A model generated the notes under the pieces. That model searched no databases. It saw nothing but the letters and a program-made list of their open reading frames with translations, and was not told where the DNA came from. A stretch of DNA of 64,000 nt from Symbiodinium natans (Eukaryota; Sar; Dinophyceae; Suessiales; Symbiodiniaceae): the NCBI GenBank assembly GCA_905221605.1, contig CAJNDS010000345.1, forward strand, positions 1 through 64,000, written 5' to 3'. This document shows positions 18,607-30,914 of this stretch, piece by piece. Position numbers and translations under genes: made by a program. Position 1 is the stretch's first letter. The number at the start of each line of letters is the position of its first letter.

Positions 18607-19695
18607 TCAAACTTTGAAAGCACCACGAGATTTCAAGAGCGCTGAGCGTTGTCCCAGCATGTCCCCCAATCCTTTGAGTTGCTTTCGCTGCGTCTCAAGG
18701 ATCGCTGCCTCCATCTCGGTTCGAAGCGCTTCGAACTGTTCCAGCGCAGGACCCGACAGGCTCGCGGCGACAGTCGAGGGGCGCTGTGGCAGCAACTCGC
18801 TTGCATCCTTCTTTGCGGCTGCTACCGCGTCTGACTGCAGCTCTGTAGCACGAAGTAAGGCCTGAAGAAAGTCCTTCAGAGCTGTTCTGCAGGCATGAAG
18901 GTCTTCCTGGCCAGCCTTCGCTTTCTTGGACCCAGATTTGGGGAGCACTTGGGTGCTCCACACCGCTACGGGGATCAGAATCAGAAGACAGGTCAGCATG
19001 GAGCCTAGACAAGCCTGTCCAAAGGAACCCACGACGAAAGGGCGCCACCGACCCTTGTCACTGGTGCCGTCGTCGCCGTCGCCGTTGTCGCAGCGAGGTG
19101 GCGGCACAAAGTCATCCGGCGCTTCATGCAAAGCCTGCACTGCGCTGCTCAGAGCGGTGCTCAGGGCCTCCAGCCTTTTGGCGGGTTGCAGCCACGACTC
19201 CGTGCCTGAAGAACATTTCATCACCAGCAAGGCGAACTCGCAAGCAGCAAAGCTACATGCGCTCAAAGATCTCCGGAAGCAGGAACTTGCCTGGCTCCAG
19301 CAGCTACAATCACTGGATTGAAGGGCCTCTTTCATTGAAGCTGTGGCAGGTTCCAAGTCCGGATTGCCACCGTCCCAAAGCTCTGCAAAAGCAGCGCGCG
19401 CGGACTCAATAGATCTGGATAACCTATCCTCCGCTGGTCCGTCCTTACAGGCTAAAATGCCTACTACCTGAAGTGTAGATCCTGCAAAAGCGACTTCGGC
19501 TGCAGGATTTGCTGCACCATGGAGTAACTCATCAGCCGCCCCGCGGCATTTTGCTTGCGGCCTTCGATGCCCTCGCTTGCAGCTCCACGATGTGCCAAAG
19601 GAGGTCAAAGACTCGGGCTCAGGCCGCAGCCGATCGCCCTGCCACCGTCGGACCGTAAAAAAGAAAGTTCGAGTACAAAAGCCAGCATGCTCCAT
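18607..19695 (-). CDS. Single-pass membrane protein, uncharacterised (362 codons)
   Basis: This is the longest intron-free frame outside the retroelement and array. It starts at ATG 19695 and ends in TGA at 18607. Residues 228-247 (ACLGSMLTCLLILIPVAVWS) form one membrane segment. The preceding part has an acidic, Gly/Asp-rich patch (DNGDGDDGTSDKG, 203-215). The following part is a charged helical tail (QFEALRTEMEAAILETQRKQ, 320-339). A Cys/Ser-rich run (residues 129-153) precedes. No family is recognised. The true gene may have additional exons, so the first Met is only the longest-frame choice. Alternative: a chance open frame in GC-rich DNA, less likely given the length and the helix/membrane pattern. 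Confidence 0.5.
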   Translation of the reverse strand: MEHAGFCTRTFFFTVRRWQGDRLRPEPESLTSFGTSWSCKRGHRRPQAKCRGAADELLHGAANPAAEVAFAGSTLQVVGILACKDGPAEDRLSRSIESARAAFAELWDGGNPDLEPATASMKEALQSSDCSCWSQASSCFRRSLSACSFAACEFALLVMKCSSGTESWLQPAKRLEALSTALSSAVQALHEAPDDFVPPPRCDNGDGDDGTSDKGRWRPFVVGSFGQACLGSMLTCLLILIPVAVWSTQVLPKSGSKKAKAGQEDLHACRTALKDFLQALLRATELQSDAVAAAKKDASELLPQRPSTVAASLSGPALEQFEALRTEMEAAILETQRKQLKGLGDMLGQRSALLKSRGAFKV

Positions 19696-20123
19696 GCCTC
19701 CATCTCTGTCACTTCACCTCAGCTCAAAGTAAACTCCGCCAGTTGACGCCTTTATTTTGTTCAGGGGCCAAGGCGGGGCTCATGCTTCAAAGTCCACGGG
19801 GATGCTGAGAAGCAGAGGCACGACTAATGCACAAATAAGATGAGGTGACTTGGGGAAAATCTTTGGATCAAAGCCTTGCTAGCAATGATCGAGTGGATCT
19901 TTGTTCGAGATGTGGGCTCAGGCTATACTGCTTGCGCTGCTCCCAAACAACGGCACATCGCAGTGTTGGTTCGAGGCATTTGTGCGCGTGTGACTTGCAG
20001 ATCTGCTTGCACGGCCGCCTAAGGATGCACCACACCTTTCGGTATCAGCGTCGCGCTCATTTCATCAACGGAATTCGAATGATGAAGCCTGACCATGCCT
20101 AAAACTCGTCCTAGAACATCCGC

Positions 20124-20222
20124 TCATGAACACCATAGCGGCCCGCGAACACCGCAAACAGCGCGAACACGGTGGAACACCGCAGCCCAGCGCAAACACC
20201 GTGGAACAGCGCGAACAGCGAA
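20124..20222. repeat. Short imperfect GCGAACACCG/GTGGAACA repeat
   Basis: Variants of GCGAACACCGC and GGTGGAACACCGC recur about five times in 100 bp, with units of 12-24 bp. It looks like slippage-generated sequence. Confidence 0.6.
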
Positions 20223-23200
20223 AGGGTGCAAGGCTTCTGTTCTTGCTCCGGCTACAGGCTTTTAGGATCGAAGCTTGTCAGAGGCTGCCGGAACTGCACA
20301 CATAAAATAGACAGCTTTTGCCCTTGGCTCTGAGGCACAGGCTAGCTGTGATCATGGGCAGCTGCTGCAGTCCATTAAGCAAAGCTCGGTCTTGGTTCCT
20401 GACGCATTTATGAGGTGTGCAGAGCATGATGGGCTACGTGAAATCTGGTTTTTTGAAGTCCTTCGGGACCAATGGCTCGACGGCTTCTCTGCAACTGCTG
20501 AGAGCATGCGGAATTGCCTGCACTGATGCGGAAACATCAATCACACACTTTCCGGTCTTGGCGCATGTTGCAGTTCCAAGAGCACCATGCCAGAAACTTC
20601 CCCAGAAAACGTAACAGCCTAGCTGGTGTCATGAAAGGAGCTTCATCCTCGATCAGAGCGCATGGAACTTCCTAGCGCCTTCCACAACCTTCAGCGACAG
20701 CGTCCCAGGAGGCAGCAGCAGCTACATCGGCAGCGGTCTGATTCAGTATAGTGTGGTTGCAAGAGCAGCTGCGGATTGTTGGCAGCATGACAGCCTTGCC
20801 TCTTCAATGACGGCCTTCCCCCACATGAGGCTTTGGCTAACCTGTGCACCAAGATCGGGCTGTCAACTTCGGACTGCGAGGCATCCGAGGCTCAAGAAGT
20901 GTCGAAGCTTAGCGAACCTGCGCGATCGAGTCGACATACTCCGGCACACGACAAAGGATACCTGGCTCGGCAGCTCGGCACAGTCGGCAAATTGCCACAT
21001 CTTACCACTGCAAATGTCGGGAAACGTCGGGAAAACCCACTTCGCTGCCAAACAAACCCAAACAGTTAAAGGAATGCGCACCTTGCATGCCAAAGGCTGC
21101 GCCGAGAGCATCGGCGCCATCCCTGTCTAGATCCTGCAAGGGATGCTCCAGGGTGTCAGTTGCGAAGTCAACATGCAAACAACTAGTATCAACTAGTCGC
21201 ACCGCACTTGGTTCCCGCTTCGTCGCACGCGTGCACCCACGGCTTGTGCTGTAGAGCTTCATGGAGCTGAACGGTTCGACAACAGCACAACAGCTTTTCA
21301 GGCAGCCAGGCCCTAGCTTCAACTGATTGTTTTAGCCAAGCCTAGGTTTCCTGACACGTCGCGCAGTAAGCCAGTAAGCCGTGGCTGATTTCTTCGTTTA
21401 GTCTGTGCACTTTACCCTCGACTCAGACTTTCATCGCCCTTTCGGCCGCCCTAGATGTTAGGAGCGACGAGTGTTGCAAGCCGGGCATGGCTCCTCGTGA
21501 AAGGACTGGATGCTGCGACAAACCTGTCGCACGAGGTCACGACGCTGTGTCAGTTAGGCTGGACGATCAAGGCCTCTCGCAGTTGTTCCGGACAAATGCT
21601 GCCCAGGGAATCAAAGACCAGGTAGGAGAGGCTCTCGTGCTGCACAGGGTCCAGGTGTACAGCTCGCTGCACTCGCTCATTGAACGCACAGCCTCAAATG
21701 GTCAGCCTGTTTTTTGCACAAGCTTCTGCCAAGCTAGGGTTGCTACAGCAAGAAGCAGGAAAGCTATCTTGTGTAGGACCGAGACTAGTCAAAGTGATGC
21801 AGCCAGTCTTTGGCCCGCATCAGTTGTTCGACAACGCCAGCAATGGAATCAGTCTGCGTTCATGTCAAGACCTCAGTACAAAATCAGTCGGCGTGAAATC
21901 CATCCCGCAACCCACCAGAGCAAAACTGAGAACGTGACATCTTCGAAGCTGACGCATCTCATCATAGCATTCTGAACCTTGTCTGGCGATTGGTCAAGTC
22001 TTAGGTCCCTATACGTCGAGCAGGGTCCAGTGCTTCAACTTTGAGCCATCGACACAGGTCTGAGCCTTTGCTCACCTTTCGCTGGAAGCACTCGCTGCCT
22101 TGGTGCCGAAGGCGGTGGAGCCGCTGCCGCCAGAGAAAGGGAATTGATCACTCTTTTCTCTGGACCCTTTCCGAGTTCTTATGCTTATGTACCTGTGCTA
22201 ACTGGCGTAACCAAGGCTGCGACACATCACCTGCTGCCGTTTCTTCTGGGATGCCATGAAATGGCTAAGCCTCTGCCACCAGACATGTATACTTCTGCTG
22301 CAGCAACGGACGTGTGGCGACCAAACATCGTGCGAGACAAGCACTGCGCACAGAAACCATCGAGCGGCTAGTGTACGTACGACCTGCGACGCGAAGCTTT
22401 GGCTGTCGTTCTTGCACCTTTTCGCAAGTAAATACTGGGTTGCAGCGCCTTATCTTGCCTGGACGTTTCGTGCGCTTACATCTTCGGATCTGTTGGCAGG
22501 CACAGCACTTTCGAAAATGCAAACTGTGCGGCGCTCATGGAACTTCCGAAACTACTTCTTTTTGAGCGGGAATGCCAAAAGTCTGCATTTTCACAAAAGG
22601 CATGCATGCTTGTGACAGCTCGTCTTGTTCCAGAGATATCAATCGTCCTCGTGAAGCATGTTGTACAAAGAAGCAAAACGCTGCAAAACAAGTGTTTTCG
22701 GCATGTTCGCCGTCATTATCCCCCCCCTCCCCCGCCTGCCCCGCCCCCTCACCCCTCCATCCCCTCTCCGCCCCCCAACAAATTGAAAGAGAAACAGAAT
22801 GAAGCACCGGGAAACACAAGGTGCAAAGCAACTAACTACCAGACAAGAGTCTTTGTGGTGGTGGACCAGAGAGGCCAACTAACTGCAAACTAGTAGAATA
22901 TGCAACGCCAAAAGCGGGACCTCTACGCCCTCGGGGCTGTGTCCTTTCTAAGTTCGACTGATGCATCACAAACTTCATGGACGTGCTGTAAAGCTTTGTC
23001 TATAAAACCATGGGTTGCAAGTTGCTGGAAGGACAACTTACCGATACAAAGACACACATAGACAGACGAACTTGTGACGATCTGCACAATGGGGCACACA
23101 GTCGAGCGGCAGCGACACATATGACACGAGCGCGAGATAGCGCCAGCAAATAGCCCATGCGCAAGCCCACGCGCCGCCTAGTTTCACACTGACAAATTAA

Positions 23201-25329
23201 CGAGTGGATATCTTCCACTGGCTAAGCTTCACACGCAGTGGCCTGAACAAGAGCGGAGTCCTTCACGCAGGCTCTTGGCACGTGAACCCCTGCAAGGCTC
23301 TTGTTTCCAGGAACGATACCTGCCGCGCTCCAACCCCCCAAGTTGCGCACGCGTCACACGCATCACACACCTGGATCCTGGAATGTTCTGGACATTTCTG
23401 GACCCTTCCGTCCGCACATGGGCAGGTCGGCGGGTCGCAGCCCGGGATTCTATGAGATCCCCGATGTCCCTGTGGACAGCAGGCGTTGTCATATGGCATG
23501 TTGCCACTGTCAGCAAACTATGGATGGGAGGGGCCTGATACTGTTACCTGCATCCGGTTTGAGGGACGTGGTTTCGGTAATTTTGCGTATGGGCGGTGCA
23601 GATCCCGGGCGGTTTGCTATCTCAGTAGCCTGCTACGTACCACAGGCTGCTAGAAATTCCTGGTTCAATCCACCACTAGGAAGCTTGCCCAAAGAGCTGA
23701 TCCACGACTTGCTTCTTTTGGAACAGTCCAAGACTGATTCGGCATCGGAGCGACACCATGCACCATATCTCAATCGGCTGAAGCCGTGATGGGCATCAGC
23801 CAATGCAGCTTCCAGCAGCTGCCACACGGAGGTCTCATTTTGGCATGTGGACCCTGCAGCACTGCAGCGCCGTGAGTAGGGCGTAGGGCTGGGAAGAGCT
23901 TCGGATGGCTCACCTTGATGGCCGTCGAGTCTGTCAACTGCTGCTCCTGCTGTTCTCGGCAGGCCGTACTTTTGTAAGCTGCGACAGGACTTCCTGAGCA
24001 CAGAGATGCTGTGCATTGTTTTGCGGTGCACCCAGGAGCCGCCAGAGCCGGCACGTCTAACAAAATCACATTTATTCTGCCCTCGCCCACAGACAGCGCC
24101 GAAGGGCCTTTCTATGTTGTGTTCTGTTCGCTATGAGCCGAGCCCTTGCAATTCTGCTCTCCTCTGTTCGAATGATGCCCCTGCTCCGCAGTGCCAGGGC
24201 AGTCTCCGCCTCCAGCGCTGACAATCCCAACTGACTCAAATTGCTGACAGCGTAGCTGCTTCTGGGATGATATGCCACAGCAGCCCAGCCTTTTCCTCTG
24301 CACTCTCCTCACCTGCACAGGGCAAGCTCCCCATCAGCAATGCACAGCAAGACAGGTCCAGTCTTCCATACAAAATCGCGAGGGTCAGCGTGAGACAGCG
24401 TGAACACATGGTGCGAAGATGTTGAAGTCCTGAGGTCCTGGCTGCTGGATAGAGTGTCTGGCGAGTCCCCTCGTCCTCTGTAGACGCAGGCTGCCTGCCA
24501 AGAAACATCTTCAAACTCACACCGTACTGTACACAGCTATCATGATACAACTACCTGGTCCCTTTCATTCCCTTGAGTTTTGGCTAGTGTTGTGCAGTCC
24601 TTCTGGTCCTCTTGCTCCAACTCACTGCCAGATCCGTCTTGCTCAAAATCTGCATTGACCTGAGCTGCGGCAGGACGCTAAGCTTGGAGCAGGGCTGTCT
24701 ATCACTTGCAGCGAGCCCTCTCTCACAGAGTCTGGGGTTCAAAATGGGAACTGTTGGATGTGCCTGCGCTTAGGTTGCTGCATCTCCGGCCTCGCCGAAC
24801 ATAACCTCAGGAGGCCTCGTCGTGCGGCTACCGGTGCTGCCGGTGCTGGTTACCGCTGTAACTTCTCCTCCGCTGCTTATGGCAATGAGCCAGCCCGTGC
24901 CTGCAGTCCTCATCGCACTCGTCAGCGCTGTCCAAGCAGGGTGAGTCATCCGACCTGACCAGACTACATGTGGGAACAGTGTAGTGTGTAATAGCAACAG
25001 AATCATGTGTGAGTGGGTGCTGCCAGTTCGTCTTCTCTGTGGCTGCTGCCCATCCAATACTGGAAAACTGCTCTGCCGCAGCCAGGACAGAACTCTCTCC
25101 TCACAACGTTTTGCTGTGGCGCAGCAGAGCCCAGGTCTCAGCAACACCGAAATAAGATTCTCATACCGCGATCACGACCTTGGCATTTTGCAATTGGCGA
25201 AAGAGCCGGGCTGCTCTGACCTGGCATGGAGCTGACACCGTAAACTTTTTGCTCACCTAAACAATACTCAAAAACGTGCTTGGGCCACTCGTTGGTCAGG
25301 TGGTGCCTTGAGAATCGCTGTGGCTAGAC

Positions 25330-25475
25330 TGTGCAGGAGAGAGGGGGAAAATGAAGAGAAGGAGAGAAAGGGGGAAAACGAAGAGAAGGAGAGAGGGAAA
25401 ATGAAGAGAAGCAGGGAGCAGAGAGAGAAGAGAGAGAGTGAGAGAGAAAAATGAAAGTAAACAAGAAACGGAGAA
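25330..25475. repeat. Purine-rich GAGA/GGAAAA tract
   Basis: The plus strand is nearly all A and G for ~145 bp, with GAGAGAGGGGGAAAATGAAG units repeated about three times at ~37-38 bp spacing. This is a homopurine tract able, in principle, to form triplex DNA. Confidence 0.8.
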
Positions 25476-25486
25476 AGCGGGAGGGA

Positions 25487-25562
25487 AGCGCTCGCCTTGT
25501 CGGGGTGCCACTCACGAGCAAGGACACGACTGCGGCGTTGCACGTCGCTTCGCAAGGCACTA
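25487..25562 (-). CDS. J-domain (DnaJ-like) exon
   Basis: The minus frame reads LRSDVQRRSRVLAREWHPDK. It resembles helix II of a J domain followed by the invariant HPD and Lys. Adjacent CAAG/GCGAGC would be a GC-type intron start. The flanking J-domain helices were not found, so this is a lone exon of a possible Hsp40 co-chaperone. It might belong with the coiled-coil exons further upstream on the same strand (27.4-30.6 kb). That link is inference only. Confidence 0.4.
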
Positions 25563-26059
25563 AGCGGAAGATTAAGCCTCAGTGACTCAATGAGACACAG
25601 CAGTTGTTTTCATGTTCAAATACACCGAAGCTACTATCTCTCCAGATGTCAATGCAAAGTTCAGATCTGGTTAGAAAGCCCTGCTTGCCAGCCCTGCTAA
25701 GCATGGAACAGGGCATATGCCTCAGCGACCTAGGCGGTGCCGCAGTGGATATTCAGCCATTGCTGAACGAGTCCTTCTTCAGCTCTGGCAAATCCCTGCC
25801 TCATCCGGCGGCGGCGGCCCGTCGTAGCCATCATCTGTATTGGCCCGAACCAGTGCCTGGCTGAGCCATCCAGCGCACCATCACTGTCGCCCTTTCATTC
25901 ATTTTTCCTTTCTAGGGGGCTCGAGGCAAAGGCGGTCCTTACTCTTTTTCTCTTGAGTCAAATAACATGTGCCAGATGCCGCTGGGCTAAACTCGGCTAA
26001 ACTGCTAGACTCTATCGCTCTCTCTTTGCCTTCCTCATCTTCGGTATTTCTTCACAATC

Positions 26060-26240
26060 TTGTTCTTCTTGTTCTTCTTCTTCTTCTTCTCCTTCTTCTT
26101 CTTCCCCTTCTTCTTCTTCATGTTCTTGTTCTTATTCTTCTGCTTCTTCCTTATTCTTCTTATTCGTCGTCTTCTTCTTCTTCTTCTTCTTCTTCTTCTT
26201 CTGCTGCTGCTGCCGTTTTGCCTCTTCTTCTTCTTTTTAT
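26060..26240. repeat. TTC/TTCT trinucleotide tract
   Basis: About 180 bp of TTC with scattered TTG, TCC and TGC variants, ending in four TGC. It produces spurious Phe/Leu-rich and Lys-rich frames. It is a homopyrimidine microsatellite. Confidence 0.9.
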
Positions 26241-27408
26241 TCTTCTTCACCCTTGCCTCCCTGTTCGCGGAGAAGTTTAAAAGGGGCGTGGGGTTTGGCA
26301 TGCTCCTCCTCCCGCCGAAACAGCATGTGTTCAACTCTGTTCTGTTTGCGACCCACAACCCTGGGAAGTCCCAAGACCTCGTGCGACACTTCCGGTGCAA
26401 AAACATAGGAGGCGAAGGAGGAGCCCCGAACACACTGGCGCGAAAATGTCGCTGTGGCCTCTGGCAGCTAAGCGGCCCAGGCCCTGCTATGAACATGGTT
26501 TTAATTGAAATCGAAAACCCGGCACCTCCCTCGGAATGGCTGTTGACTCAAGTTGGGGATGGGTTCCAACTTGAGCCAGTTGGCTACTGCATCTCGAACC
26601 CTTTGCCGCTTGCCTGACAGTCTTTGGACCCCTGAAACCAATCCTGAAGCACGGGATGTTTTCGTGGGAAGACTGCCTGATCACGAGACGTCTGAGGGCC
26701 GCCCGTCCATAAGATCGAGCAAGTGAGGCCAAGTTCCCATGCACCACGCATGGGAATGCCGGCCATATGAACTACATATGGAAGCAAGATAGAGGAGCCC
26801 TTTGAGCCCCTCTAACATCAGCTCCTTGCCAGCAGGAGCCCCATCCAGGCGAGACGGGTCTTTGGTTTGGCCCTCATTGACTGGATCATCTACCTCCCAT
26901 AGAGCATCACAGAATGCCATAGAATGCCCAGAAAAGCCTGTACAGATGCCATCCATCCTGTACGATGGATAGCTCGTGCAGATCCCTGGCCGTCTTGCAA
27001 AGTTGTTCATGTGAGCTCACTCTATTCCTGCTGAATGCGGAATGCGGCATGCATGACGTCTGCAAAGCGCACGATGTAACCACAAGCGAATCCAACGTTG
27101 CCATGATTTGCCATGTCCTGTTGGCCACAGGCACTTCACACCAACGGCTCCAGCAAAGCTGGATGCTTTGGGTGCAGTGATCGGCAGAAAAGCAGCGCCG
27201 ATGCGGAGACTGCCTGTAGAGGATGCGGAGCATGGTTTGTGGCGAGAAAAATTTTCATATGAGATGGCAATCTCAATGAGCCGAAGTGCAAGAGCTGCCA
27301 GCATAAGGATGCCGGTGTGGCTTCGGAGCCAGTGTCCGGCATCTGGCCTCGCACGAGGGACTTTGAGTGGCTTGATGTGGAGCACAGCTTCCTAGCCGCG
27401 CCCTGATT

Positions 27409-30400
27409 TCATGAGCAAGTCAGAATCGCAGGCTGCACTACAATGATTGTGTTCTCTCTTGCAGCACAGGTCTTTGCATCTCCTTTCTGGACATGGCCAC
27501 TCAACGGCGAATATCTCTGCAAACCGCTTGGTGCCCTGCCACTGGCTTTTGAACTGGGAGCTCGCTGCCTTGGCTTTGGCATCCACCCCACACCATTTGA
27601 ATTGGCAAAACTATTGGCAACTGAAGAGCACTCGCAAGTAGAGTCAAGTGCAGCCCAAGCCCCCGCCTTTGTGGCATTTGGAGCATTTGGAGCGACTGCG
27701 GGCTTTGCAGACTTTGCTATGGTCTGCTTTGTCACGTTCTGCTTGGTTGCGTTCTGTTTGGCGAGCTCCTGAAGCATCCGCAGCAGCCCATCACGCAAGC
27801 CCACACAAGCGCAGTTACATCCGATCCTTACTCTCTTGGTGAGCTAAATAAAAATGGGCAGTGCTGAGAGTCTTAGAAGGCTCTATACTAGACTGAGACC
27901 ATGCACCACACAGAAAGGCCACAGTAGCCGTCTGCGGGCCAAGCTCTGCTTGCGTGCGAATGCTCTGCTCCTTCTCCGCCGCCTCCTTCTCTGCTTCCTC
28001 CTCCTCTTTTCTCTTTTCCTCCTCTTCCTTTTGCTTTTCCTCTTGCTCTTTCTTCAGCTGCGCGGCCTTCTCCTTAAACCTTGGGCTCATGCCAAGAGGG
28101 TTTCCTAAACTGAAGCACTGCATCCTAGGATTTTCGCTCCCATTCAGAGCTGCCACAAGCGCTTTTTTGCTCTCAGACATTGGACCGACTCGCCTGTGAA
28201 GTGCTGGGAAGGAAGCTGCAACTTTGACCAACAAAATGCCCAGCCCTTAGCAATCCGAGCCCCCCCCCCCCCCCCCCCCCCCGCGCCCCCGCGAAACAAA
28301 ACGCAAGTATGAAACATACCGCGCATCGCCGGATCATACGGAAAATAACGTATCATTGCATATCACACCGTCACACGAGCGTGAGGAGCAGGAGTGTCCT
28401 GCTCCTTGTGGCTTCAACGGAAGTTGAGGGATGGACTGCTGTTCCAGGCTGCGCTTCTTCTCCTCGTACCTGACACACAAACGCACGCAGCACACGCGGC
28501 CTCTCTGTGGCTAGCCTATAGATGAGCCAGCATCCATCTGCCATGCGTCTGCTGTCCAAGTTGCTCTTCCTTGATGCGTTGGATGATCTCCGGGCCAACT
28601 TCTTCCAATTTCTTCTGAGTGGACTTCGACTTGTTCTGCCATGGCAAGCTGGCTCAAATTTGGCTACGCGCGGGCGAAGATCGCAAGAGTCAGGGCGACT
28701 GTCCTCCAGCTTCTCGAGGACCATCTGCAGCTTTTCCTGTCGAACTCGGACATCCAGCACCACAGGGGCCATGTTGGAAGGTGAACAACTCTACTCCAAG
28801 CTTACAGTTGGCTTCACTCCTTGGCTTTGATCTCCTTCTTCTGCATCTTCTCGATCTTCTTTGTGAGCCTCTCAGTGGCAGGTGCAGCTCGATAGCAAAA
28901 GCAATGCAAGGACATGCTCCAGACCGCTGTGGCTAGGTCTGACGTGCGAGCCCCTGGTGAGGATGCGGCTTGTCTACAGCCTTCGTCTCCTTGTGAGAAA
29001 ACCTGAGTTACCAGGCATGCTTTCAGTCTGTGATTCTCGAGCGTGCTAAGATACTAAAGCTCTTGCCAGCCAAACGGGATCTCCAAGGCAGTGGGGCACA
29101 ACAAACGCGAAGTAGATTCTTAATGCGACAGCTCATGTTTCCTCAACTGGTGCAGCCTGGGCACTCATCCCGCACGGCTTCAAGCTTCTTCACCGTTTTA
29201 TTTTCTACTGCTTCCTCGTCTTCTTGCAGGCTTTCCTGTGCGGTCACACCAGCTACAGCTGCACCGCATGCATGCAGTGCCCAGGCCACTGCACCGCAGT
29301 CCTTTAGTTGTTCTAGGCTTTCTTTTAGTTGCTCCTCCTCCTCTGCAGACAGGACCTGCCACTTCGTTAATCCGAGAATGGCCTGCAGAATCTGCACCGG
29401 TTTACCCCCAGGCTGCCCAAGAGCCTTCCACCAGTCGCTGGACCTTCAGCATAACGGCTTGCGCATGCTTGCGCAGAATGCATGACAATATGAAAAGTCC
29501 ATGCACCGGGGTGTCGGCTTGTTGGCAGGGGCGGGCTTGCTTGCATTGGCATGCATCCCAGCAAGCAGGGAGGTGGCCTGAGTTTCCAAGAAAGCGAACG
29601 AATCTTAGAATCTCCAGCATCTCTGCGACACACCTAAGTAGCTACACCGTAATGCTGATTTGGTTGGCCTCTGGCTTCTTCTGGAACTGGTTCATCCAGG
29701 CTTGTTCTGCTTCATGCTGGAATCTGAGTGAATTCACTCAAATGCAGAAAGATTCGCCTTGGAGGAAATCCGAACCATGCCCCGCACTTGCCGAGCACTT
29801 TCGCCTCCTTGTCGTCATACCTAAAAAGGCCACAAGACGGATTTAAGGCTTTGAAAAAACTATACTGAAAGTAACCTTTGGAAAGCAACCCTGTGAGCTT
29901 CGCCGAGACTTGCAGCCGTCGGCACTAATGAAGGATCAATAGCTCCCGTTTTGCCCCCTTCTCCGAAGCTGGTCAAACCGTGTCTGTGGACGCCACTTGC
30001 AGACAAACCGCTCCCGCTTGAGCTTGTTGAGCGTTTCTTGCTCTGCTTTCTCAAAGTGCGCCTCTTTCTTGTCAGCAGCGTCCTCTGCCGTGCATGGTAT
30101 CTGCAAAAAAAGCCCTTGCACTGGATTCAGTCGGTATTGCGTGGCACAATACCGTGCAGCAGTTAGTGCATGCACCAACCACAGCACCTACTCCCCTCGG
30201 TGCACATCTACAAACTGGGAGGGCCTTTGGTGAGGTGCCATGTTCAGAAACTGCGGGCCTTTGGTGAGTAAGTTCTCGATTCTAACATTTTGGTTTAGCT
30301 TCGTCATTGACGCTTCTCCGATTGCTGTTGCTGTCACTTGCTTGTCCGCCTGCACTGCAACAGCTCCATCCAGCAACAGCAAAGTCCTTCAGCTTGGTCA

Positions 30401-30620
30401 GCTTCTTCTGCAGGGACTCCTGCAAGCGTTGTGTATGACGCGTCCAAGGTTGTGTCGAATTCTTCGCACATTACCCAGGGGGCTCAAGATGGTCTCAGGT
30501 TTCAGACATTCAGGCTGCTCCTCCGCGCCAGCCTGCTTCCGCATGCTGCGCTCTTCTAATCTTTCGAACCTTGGCCCCGGACAGTTTGAGAATGGCACGG
30601 AGATGCCTTCGTCCTGTCAA
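27409..30620 (-). CDS. Coiled-coil protein gene, many short exons, function unknown
   Basis: Six or more minus-strand stretches have strong heptad character. They are QRLQESLQKKLTKLKD (~30370-30435), DKKEAHFEKAEQETLNKLKR (~30005-30100), LSAEEEEQLKESLEQLKDCG with ENKTVKKLEAVRDE (~29165-29360), and STQKKLEEVGPEIIQRIKEE (~28545-28625). Next come FKEKAAQLKKEQEEKQKEEE running into a Glu/Lys tract (~27945-28085), and RDGLLRMLQELAKQNATKQN (~27735-27800). CTTGCAG/GAG precedes the first. Such long charged coiled coils are common in cytoskeletal or scaffold proteins, but no family signature was found. A poly-C run (28260-28282) sits in an intron. A link to the J-domain exon at 25.5 kb is possible. Confidence 0.5.
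28260..28296. repeat. Poly-C run
   Basis: An uninterrupted run of more than 20 C followed by GCGCCCCCGCG. It resembles the poly-C end of the 9-bp satellite. Confidence 0.85.
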
Positions 30621-30798
30621 ACCTAAAATGGTCGAACCCTCACGGTCTTGGAAGGCTCTTGACCTCATCGAACACTCGTGACGCCCCCCATGTCGCGCCC
30701 GAGGCAGGGCCCAGACTTCTGCTCGGCTTTGGACTCTGCGGCTATGCGCCTTCAGAATCAGGCGCCAGCCAAGAGATTTTTAACCGTAGGGAATCTTC

Positions 30799-30862
30799 AT
30801 ATATTTATATATATATATATGAGGATATATATCTATATATATATATACAGATACATATATCC
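30799..30862. repeat. TA-rich microsatellite
   Basis: Interrupted (TA)n with ATATATAT blocks. It is responsible for the Tyr/Ile-rich frames on both strands. Confidence 0.9.
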
Positions 30863-30914
30863 GCTGATCGAAATTCCATCATCCCAACATGGGCTTGTTC
30901 GCGGGAAACAACTT

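Larger units (their letters stand above)
19740..25480. other. Gene-poor interval with small repeats and a weak exon candidate
   Basis: No gene could be supported over this 5.7 kb. A minus frame at ~23635-23850 (LLEAALADAHHGFSRLRYGA, SWISSLGKLPSGGLNQEFLA) reads like an exon but has no recognised family. A minus stretch at ~21115-21190 (LEHPLQDLDRDGADALGAAF) is similar. A C-rich block is at 22719-22778. A short GAACACCG-type repeat is at 20124-20222, and a purine tract begins at 25330. Confidence 0.4.

Noticed and set aside
26035-26617. Phe/Leu-rich 185-codon plus frame and Lys/Arg-rich minus frame
   Set aside because: Both are read through the TTC microsatellite; no supportable domain outside the repeat.
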